Notes under the pieces: generated by a model
Told to the model about the DNA's origin: nothing
Seen by the model: the letters and a program-made list of their open reading frames with translations, nothing else
The model's database searches: none
Translations under genes and position numbers: made by a program
From: Planctomycetota bacterium
GTDB lineage: Bacteria > Planctomycetota > Phycisphaerae > WQYP01
Direction of reading: 5' to 3'
DNA length: 5,688 nucleotides
Assembly: GCA_021785155.1 (NCBI GenBank)
Contig: JAJYGE010000305.1
Span: forward strand, 1-5,688
Shown here: positions 1 through 4,264 of the stretch, piece by piece
Layout of the letters: every line of letters begins with the position of its first letter
Numbering within the stretch: position 1 is the first letter of the stretch

Positions 1-729
1 CGGCAAAAGCTGATGCATAAACACTGGCAGGGGGAACTTATTTCCATGGCCAGCGTTACGGATTGTTATCAACCCGTTGAACGTACTTTGCGCATTACAC
101 GCGGTTGTCTGGAAGTGCTGGCGGAATTTAGAAATCCGGTTTCCATCATCACTAAAAATCATCTCGTTACGCGCGATATTGATTTGCTGGGAGAATTGGC
201 ACGCCATCACGCGGTGGCGGTTTTTATTTCCGTTACAACGCTGCAATCGGAATTGGTCGCAATCATGGAGCCGCGCACCAGTTCGCCACAGCGCCGTCTG
301 GCCGCGATAACCGCGTTGTCACAAGCCGGTATTCCAACGGGCGTGCTGGTAGCACCGGTGATACCGGGTTTAACGGATCAACAGATGCCGGATATTCTCA
401 AGGCTGCGGCGACAGCCGGGGCGACATTTGCAGGCTATACGCCATTGCGGCTGCCCTATGCGGTAAAGGATTTATTCCAAACGTGGTTACGGGAACATAA
501 GCCGGATCGGGCGGAGAAAATTCTCAATCGCATCAGATCCATGCGGGGCGGCAAACTTAATGATTCCAATTTTGCCACGCGCATGAAGGGGGAAGGCATT
601 TTTGCCGATCAGATCGAAAATCTTTTCGAACTTTCCGCCCGACGGGCCGGCTTGCCGTCGCATTATCCTGCGATGTCATCAGCGGCGTTCCGTCGGCCCG
701 GGGCACAGCAGTTGGGACTTTTCAGTTGA
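1..729 (+). CDS. PA0069-family radical SAM protein, C-terminal part (5' end outside window)
   Basis: The reading frame is open from base 1 and ends at TGA 727-729, so this is the last 242 codons of a gene that starts upstream. The ATG at 13 is internal. Seen: a barrel-like sequence with SMASVTDCYQPVER, PVSIITKNHLVTRDIDLL, ISVTTL, MEPRTSSPQRR, GIPTGVLVAPVIPGLTD and AGYTPLRLPYAVKDLF, then a C-terminal RGGK/FATRMKGEG segment. This order matches the PA0069/Rv2578c family of radical SAM proteins, related to spore photoproduct lyase, which are usually about 350-370 residues. The CxxxCxxC motif that holds the 4Fe-4S cluster lies near the N-terminus in this family and is therefore not visible here. 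The reaction catalysed by the family is not established. The gene ends one base before the convergent PEBP gene. Family call is confident; substrate unknown. Confidence 0.9.
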   Translation, partial: RQKLMHKHWQGELISMASVTDCYQPVERTLRITRGCLEVLAEFRNPVSIITKNHLVTRDIDLLGELARHHAVAVFISVTTLQSELVAIMEPRTSSPQRRLAAITALSQAGIPTGVLVAPVIPGLTDQQMPDILKAAATAGATFAGYTPLRLPYAVKDLFQTWLREHKPDRAEKILNRIRSMRGGKLNDSNFATRMKGEGIFADQIENLFELSARRAGLPSHYPAMSSAAFRRPGAQQLGLFS

Positions 730-767
730 ATTACCGCCCGTAATGCACATGCAGCGTTGCCCGGGCC
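695..767. repeat. GC-rich inverted repeat spanning two convergent gene ends
   Basis: GGCCCGGG at 695-702 is complementary to CCCGGGCC at 760-767. Two further pairs (704-705 with 758-759) follow if G703 is bulged. The 52-base loop holds the stop codons of both flanking genes (727-729 on plus, 731-733 on minus). Neither side has a T-tract, so it is not a canonical intrinsic terminator. Each arm is itself close to palindromic, so chance in GC-rich coding sequence remains possible. Confidence 0.35.
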
Positions 768-1303
768 AAAACATAGCCCGCCATGGCATGATGCAGGCAG
801 GGCAGGCAATCCGGCGCGAAAAGCAGCTTGCGGCTTAATGCGTAGAGAATAATTCGGTAATGATGGGCGGGGCCGGGCGGCGGAGAGGGGCCGCCATAAC
901 CAAGTTTACCAAACGAGTTGGTTCCCTGTCGGGCCGATGGCAGGCCAGCAATCCGCTTGGCGGCCGGGAGGTGTTCCGGCAATCCTTTGGCCGTCGGTGG
1001 AATGTTAATAATCATCCAGTGCCGAAACGCCAGCGGTCCCGGTGCGTCCGGGTCTATCATCACTATAACCAGAGAAACGGTTTTCCTGGGAACATGGCAC
1101 CAGGCTAAAGGCGGCGAAACATCCTGACCGTCCGCAGTGAATCGCGTGGGCAATACCGAATGATTATGAAAGGCAGGTGAAGTCAAAGTCATAACTGGCC
1201 GGGCTGGTGCCGCGGCCTTAGCGGCAAGAGCCGGAGTCAGACAAATCAGTGCGCCGAACATAGCTGCTAACTTTGCAAGCATCATATAAGTGGGGTGTTT
1301 CAT
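731..1303 (-). CDS. Exported YbhB/YbcL-type PEBP (Raf kinase inhibitor-like) protein
   Basis: The product has 190 residues. An N-terminal signal peptide is visible at about residues 1-27 (hydrophobic core LAAMFGALICLTPALA, plausible cleavage after ALA), which predicts export to the periplasm. The mature part shows the hallmark motifs of phosphatidylethanolamine-binding proteins: DGQDVSPPLAW (58-68), DPDAP (84-88), RHWMIINIP (94-102), GTNSFGKLGYGGPSPPPG (127-144) and HHYRIILYAL (147-156). In this fold DPDAP, the histidine of HW and the GYGGP loop line the anion/ligand pocket. Bacterial members have no agreed physiological role. A CLPC motif followed by HH (166-172) sits where homologues usually have a plain helix-turn, which is unusual. 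The start is supported by GGAG at 1312-1315, eight bases upstream. The gene is convergent with the radical SAM gene and divergent from cdsA, so it is probably transcribed alone. Confidence 0.93.
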   Translation of the reverse strand: MKHPTYMMLAKLAAMFGALICLTPALAAKAAAPARPVMTLTSPAFHNHSVLPTRFTADGQDVSPPLAWCHVPRKTVSLVIVMIDPDAPGPLAFRHWMIINIPPTAKGLPEHLPAAKRIAGLPSARQGTNSFGKLGYGGPSPPPGPAHHYRIILYALSRKLLFAPDCLPCLHHAMAGYVLARATLHVHYGR

Positions 1304-1336
1304 GGTGGCAACTCCGTGGTAAAGTACTTGCCTTTA

Positions 1337-1365
1337 ACTATATCCCGACTTGGCCGATAATAGAA
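1337..1365 (-). promoter_or_regulatory. Candidate promoter for the PEBP gene
   Basis: Read on the minus strand, a TATAGT -10-like box (1337-1342) lies 17 bases from a poor -35-like TTCTAT (1360-1365). It would start transcription about 27 bases before the PEBP start codon. Only the -10 box is convincing, so this is a tentative call based on position and sequence. Confidence 0.3.
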
Positions 1366-1470
1366 CAGCAGTCGCGATGGCCACCTGCGGAGGGCCCACA
1401 GCCTGGCAAAGTCAAAGGTGCCGGCAAAATTTTCCCGCAGCCATTTTACGCCAAGGCGTGGTATCCGTAC

Positions 1471-1476
1471 TATAAT
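1471..1476 (+). promoter_or_regulatory. Candidate -10 box for cdsA (perfect TATAAT)
   Basis: A perfect TATAAT lies 23 bases before the cdsA start codon, which would give a leader of only about 15-20 bases. No good -35 box sits at 16-18 bases; the nearest, TTTACG (1445-1450), is 20 bases away. No clear ribosome binding site precedes the cdsA ATG, which fits a very short leader. The -10 match is exact, but the promoter as a whole is unproven. Confidence 0.4.
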
Positions 1477-1499
1477 TCCGTTTTACGGGTGCCGCGCTT

Positions 1500-2417
1500 A
1501 TGTTCAAATTGCGTCTGATTTATGGCCTGCTGTTCGGGGCCTTGCTTTTGACGATGTTTTATTTTGATCAGACGCTGTCGGCGGGCTGGCCGGCGCGGTG
1601 CATGTCTTTCCCGCCGGGCACGCTGATGGCCGTGAGTTTAATTGGTATTATTCCGCTGGCGACGGCGGAAATGCGACGATTGCTGAAGGCGGAGGGCGTG
1701 GCCATTTCCATGCGCGTATGCGTGACAGCATCCATTTTGTGCATGATCTGGCCTTGGCTGGAGCAGTTGTCGCAGATGCTTTTGAACCATCCTAAAGGTG
1801 CCAGCCCGATTGCGGTGCGTGTAGCATGGTGGTTTCACACCGTAAAACCGCATTATCTGGTGCCAACCGTTTTAGCATTAGGGCTGGTGGGTGCGGTGGT
1901 AATGTACAGTCGGAATCAGAAAATTGACGGAGCCATGGCTTCGGCAGGCGGGTCGTTATTAGCGATTGTATATCTTGGGGTAATGCCCGGATTTTTCCTG
2001 CCGATCAGGCTCACACATTCCGCCGGTATGGTGGTGTCCATTCTGTTGATGGTCAAAGGGGCGGATATGGGAGCCTATGGTGTGGGACGGTGGTTGGGAA
2101 AGCATAAATTAATCGCGTGGCTTTCCCCGGGGAAAACCTGGGAGGGTTTTGTTGGCGGATTGGCTGCGGCGGCTCTTATTGGCATGTTGCTGTCGCATTT
2201 TTCGCCCGAATTTGCTTGGTGGGAAGGCCTGCTTGCCGGCGTAGTGCTGGGAGCGGCGGGACAAATGGGAGATTTGCTGGAAAGCCTGTTGAAACGTGAT
2301 GCCGGCGTGAAAGATTCAGGCCTTGTGCCGGGTTTTGGCGGCGTGCTGGATATGCTGGACTCGGCCGTTTTTGCCGCTCCATTGGCTTATTGGATGTTAA
2401 AACTGGTTCACGGCTAA
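1500..2417 (+). CDS. cdsA: Phosphatidate cytidylyltransferase (CDP-diacylglycerol synthase)
   Basis: This integral membrane enzyme converts phosphatidic acid and CTP to CDP-diacylglycerol and pyrophosphate, the branch point of bacterial phospholipid synthesis. The 305 residues are within the family's usual length. Hydrophobic segments are visible at about 5-21, 41-57, 75-91, 121-136, 147-168, 173-186, 216-232, 242-256 and 286-302. The C-terminal half carries the family signature: KGADMGAYGVGRWLGKHKL (186-204), LSPGKTWEGFVGG (208-220) and GDLLESLLKRDAGVKDSG (257-274), followed by LVPGFGGVLDMLDS (275-288). The acidic residues D189, D258, D272, D284 and D287 fit the catalytic metal site. Many family members have PGHGG with a basic residue after the following Asp; here these are PGFGG and DML, which I believe is common in planctomycetes. 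The ATG at 1500 is chosen because the first helix begins directly after it, though no strong ribosome binding site is present. The PDZ gene follows after 24 bases, suggesting co-transcription. Confidence 0.95.
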   Translation: MFKLRLIYGLLFGALLLTMFYFDQTLSAGWPARCMSFPPGTLMAVSLIGIIPLATAEMRRLLKAEGVAISMRVCVTASILCMIWPWLEQLSQMLLNHPKGASPIAVRVAWWFHTVKPHYLVPTVLALGLVGAVVMYSRNQKIDGAMASAGGSLLAIVYLGVMPGFFLPIRLTHSAGMVVSILLMVKGADMGAYGVGRWLGKHKLIAWLSPGKTWEGFVGGLAAAALIGMLLSHFSPEFAWWEGLLAGVVLGAAGQMGDLLESLLKRDAGVKDSGLVPGFGGVLDMLDSAVFAAPLAYWMLKLVHG

Positions 2418-2430
2418 TCGCCGCGAGATC

Positions 2431-2435
2431 AGGAG
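2431..2435 (+). promoter_or_regulatory. Ribosome binding site AGGAG deciding the PDZ-gene start
   Basis: AGGAG lies six bases before the ATG at 2442 and is the best Shine-Dalgarno match in the window. It favours 2442 over the internal in-frame ATGs at 2487 and 2559, which lack a comparable site. The choice gives the protein a cytoplasmic N-terminal extension of about 60 residues before its membrane segment. Confidence 0.7.
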
Positions 2436-2441
2436 TCTGCG

Positions 2442-3377
2442 ATGCAAGCGCGAAACGACTGCAACATTTTGGGATCCGGTACGACCATGGGCCAAGCATT
2501 AGCACATTTTAAATCCGCCCATGCTCAAGCCAAGCGTGCATGTGGCATTGTGAAGCGGATGTTGCGGGAAATAAACTTCCTACCTACCGCCGATTGCCGC
2601 GGCAATACCGGCCCTTCCCCACTTGCTGCGGTTTATCGTTTTTGTCTGCCACTGTGCGTGATTGCAATCACGTATGGTACGCTGGCAATCACCAGCCGCG
2701 TCGCATGTGCCGCCACTGCCAGCGACCCGCAGGCCCATGCTTCCACAGCCCTGCAGCGGCGCGTGGCGGTTAACGTGGGATCTCTGGCATCGGATAGGTG
2801 GAAAAATCGGCAGCGGGCGGAGCGGAGCTTGTTGTCCACAAAGGGATTTGTTTTGCCGCAGCTTGCCGCGGCGATGGTAAAAGCGAAAAATCCGGAGCAA
2901 CGCGACCGACTGCTGCGAATTTGCATGCAGCTATATCTGCGGCAATTCAACTGGCTGCATCATGGCAGTGCCTTTATTGGCGTGGAGTTTATCGCCAAGC
3001 CCCTGGAATTACGAAGGCGTGGAATCCCGAAATGGATTCCAGCCGTGGCGGTGGTGCGCACGGTAGCCGGTTTTCCCGGCGGTTTATACCTGCGCGAAAA
3101 TGATCTGATATTGGGTATTAATGGTCATACAATTTCGGCCTACAATACCGCAACCGCCTTCCGCGCGGAAATTCAGCAGCATCAACCCGGCAGCGTGATA
3201 ACACTGCTGCTGCTGCGTAATGGGAAAATGATAAAAGTTCCAGTGCGGCTTACGGGCATTCCTACCGACCCGCTGGCCGCGCAGGAACTTTTGAATCAAC
3301 GGAATCTCATTGCGCAGCACCTGATCGACAAGTACCTCCCGGTTAAGCCGCTGGTTCTAGCCGCAGCGCCGCGGTAA
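2442..3377 (+). CDS. Membrane-anchored HEAT-like/PDZ domain protein of unknown function
   Basis: The product has 311 residues. Residues 1-60 are polar and basic with several cysteines. Residues about 61-90 form one strongly hydrophobic stretch (LCVIAITYGTLAITSRVACA at its end), an uncleaved anchor or late signal sequence. Residues about 112-168 (SLASDRWKNRQRAERSL, then LPQLAAAM and NPEQRDRLLRI) resemble the 'LGS...R..AE..L...G....L' helical segment that often precedes PDZ domains in planctomycete proteins. Residues about 177-272 form a PDZ domain: FIGVEF, AVVRTVAGFPGGLYLRENDL, ILGINGHTIS, PGSVITLLLLRNGK and VPVRL. PDZ domains bind C-termini or unfolded segments. No protease domain or catalytic triad accompanies it, so it may be an adaptor or scaffold outside the membrane. 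It follows cdsA by 24 bases with its own AGGAG. If translation began at residue 40 the hydrophobic stretch would look more like an ordinary signal peptide. The partner is unknown. Confidence 0.85.
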   Translation: MQARNDCNILGSGTTMGQALAHFKSAHAQAKRACGIVKRMLREINFLPTADCRGNTGPSPLAAVYRFCLPLCVIAITYGTLAITSRVACAATASDPQAHASTALQRRVAVNVGSLASDRWKNRQRAERSLLSTKGFVLPQLAAAMVKAKNPEQRDRLLRICMQLYLRQFNWLHHGSAFIGVEFIAKPLELRRRGIPKWIPAVAVVRTVAGFPGGLYLRENDLILGINGHTISAYNTATAFRAEIQQHQPGSVITLLLLRNGKMIKVPVRLTGIPTDPLAAQELLNQRNLIAQHLIDKYLPVKPLVLAAAPR

Positions 3378-3458
3378 CGTCCTGACGATGCAGTTGCGAC
3401 GGCTTCAAAAATGATTGTGGATAGCGGGAGCTTACACGAAGAATTATCAGGTCGGCGC

Positions 3459-3494
3459 AAAAAAAGGCCTCGCTGATGAAAGATCAGCGAGGCC
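3459..3494 (-). terminator. Strong intrinsic terminator for the minus-strand gene
   Basis: GGCCTCGCTGAT (3466-3477) and ATCAGCGAGGCC (3483-3494) form a perfect 12-bp stem with a five-base loop. Seven A residues at 3459-3465 become a T7 tract immediately after the stem on the minus strand. It lies six bases beyond the minus-strand stop codon at 3500-3502. On the plus strand the following sequence GATTGTT is only weakly T-rich, so it may also stop transcription from the PDZ gene but less efficiently. Confidence 0.9.
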
Positions 3495-3499
3495 GATTG

Positions 3500-3919
3500 T
3501 TACGCTGCCACATTATTGACCTGGCGGTGGCCCACCGGGGCCTCGATGCCCACCTGGTCCGCCCGCGGCTTTTTCAATGTAATCGTACCGGCATCCGCCG
3601 TGCCGCCAGATTTAACCACAACTGGTTTATTGACGTGGCCAAAGCCTTTGCGGCGTTTCATCGCCATGACACCGTAGCGGCCCACGGGCGCGTTGGTGAG
3701 CACAAAGGTGCCGTCGGCTTGTGTCTTCGTAACTCCCATGACCAGCGTATGTTTAATCCAAACCGACTGGCCGGGCGTAACCTTGATATGGCCATGCGAT
3801 TCAGGCCCGTTTGGTCCGCCCGGAGGTGGTCCACCAAATCCCGGTGGTCCACCAGGCCCTCCGCCGGGTCCGCCTCCCGGCGGTAGGTTGCCGCCCTTTG
3901 GCAGTCGCATGACGCGCAC
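3500..3919 (-). CDS. Gly/Pro-rich protein with carboxypeptidase regulatory-like domain, possibly frameshifted
   Basis: The frame is 139 codons from GTG 3919 (ATG 3910 is an alternative). Residues 9-39 are a Gly/Pro-rich linker. Residues about 44-117 resemble the C-terminal half of a carboxypeptidase regulatory-like beta-sandwich, with TQADGTFVLTNAPVGRYGVMA (split as TQADGTF 66-72, PVGRY 78-82) and VVVKSGGTADAGTITLKK (100-117). Such domains are normally extracytoplasmic, but no signal peptide is visible. The usual first strand ('G.V....G.PV.GA.V.V') is missing: only AIVRVMRLPKGG remains around the start, and it is cut by a TGA at 3926-3928. At the other end, one extra A in the A5 run at 3570-3574 would replace the 3' tail by AAGGPGGHRGPGGPPPGQ, ending at 3513, which matches the Gly/Pro linker style better than the annotated tail. 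GGTGAG five bases before GTG 3919 could serve as a ribosome binding site. The core is real coding sequence (codon use, terminator just downstream). Whether the gene is intact, decayed, recoded or affected by sequence errors is open. Confidence 0.65.
   Translation of the reverse strand: MRVMRLPKGGNLPPGGGPGGGPGGPPGFGGPPPGGPNGPESHGHIKVTPGQSVWIKHTLVMGVTKTQADGTFVLTNAPVGRYGVMAMKRRKGFGHVNKPVVVKSGGTADAGTITLKKPRADQVGIEAPVGHRQVNNVAA
3825..3854. repeat. 18-base-period direct repeat in the Gly/Pro linker
   Basis: GGTGGTCCACCA occurs at 3825-3836 and again at 3843-3854. It lies in the low-complexity stretch 3811-3895 that encodes the Gly/Pro linker of the minus-strand gene. It probably reflects slippage-driven linker length variation. 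Confidence 0.6.
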
Positions 3920-4108
3920 AATGGCTCACCGCGCCATCGCGTGTAAACCGCCGTGGACTAATTCGGGGCGATTTTCGACCGTTGCCCAAGGTTGAACCGG
4001 GCGATTTAGGCGTTGCAATCGTGTTATTGGACTTGTCATTGGCCGTTTTGTACGGGGATGGCTGGCTTGCAGCGTGCCAGAATTTCGCCAAAATAACGGA
4101 TTACGGCA

Positions 4109-4137
4109 TTGACCGGATTGAATCTGACCGATATAAC
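4109..4137 (+). promoter_or_regulatory. Sigma-70-type promoter for the TPR gene
   Basis: TTGACC (4109-4114) and TATAAC (4132-4137) are each one base from consensus and are separated by exactly 17 bases. Transcription would begin near 4143-4145, giving a leader of about 120 bases before the start codon at 4265. This is the best promoter in the window and the main content of the 345-base gap 3920-4264. Between 3929 and 4108 I see no gene or RNA. Confidence 0.65.
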
Positions 4138-4140
4138 GCA

Positions 4141-4264
4141 GGTACTTTCGTCACGGGTTGTACCCGCTGAAGAGCCGAAATGGACGGCATTCTGCGCCAG
4201 ACTCGGCGCACGCGATGCGTCCGGGTACCATGAAGTAAAATGAAACGGGTAAAAAGGGCTTGCA
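4141..4264 (+). promoter_or_regulatory. Structured 5' leader of the TPR gene
   Basis: The predicted leader holds two perfect small hairpins: CGGGT-TGT-ACCCG (4154-4166), and TGCGCC (4193-4198) with GGCGCA (4205-4210) around a six-base loop. GGTAC at 4141-4145 can also pair with GTACC at 4225-4229, which would enclose both hairpins in one closed domain. A weak ribosome binding site AAAAGGG (4252-4258) follows outside this domain. No known riboswitch class is recognised and no T-tract follows the hairpins, so a terminator is unlikely. Confidence 0.35.

Noticed and set aside
2176..2505. Minus-strand 109-codon open frame across the cdsA/PDZ junction
   Set aside because: It is antisense to the conserved CdsA signature region and shows no domain of its own.
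3378..3458. Possible small gene or RNA between the PDZ gene and the terminator
   Set aside because: No ribosome binding site with a usable frame and no stable hairpin is visible in this short spacer.
3476..3886. Plus-strand 136-codon open frame opposite the Gly/Pro-rich gene
   Set aside because: It lies antisense to a frame with a recognisable beta-sandwich core and starts inside the loop of the terminator stem. Its composition is Arg/His-rich as expected for a shadow frame.
3926..3928. In-frame TGA considered as a selenocysteine codon
   Set aside because: There is no known selenoprotein context, no redox-type motif and no convincing SECIS-like hairpin directly downstream; the following sequence is the Gly/Pro-rich linker. 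Gene decay or a true start downstream is simpler.
3801..4091. Minus-strand open frame reading toward the Gly/Pro-rich gene in another frame
   Set aside because: It starts with TTG, shows no domain, is very rich in Arg, Ser and Thr, and ends inside the linker-coding region. Only the short FTRDGAVS stretch was kept, as part of a frameshift observation.
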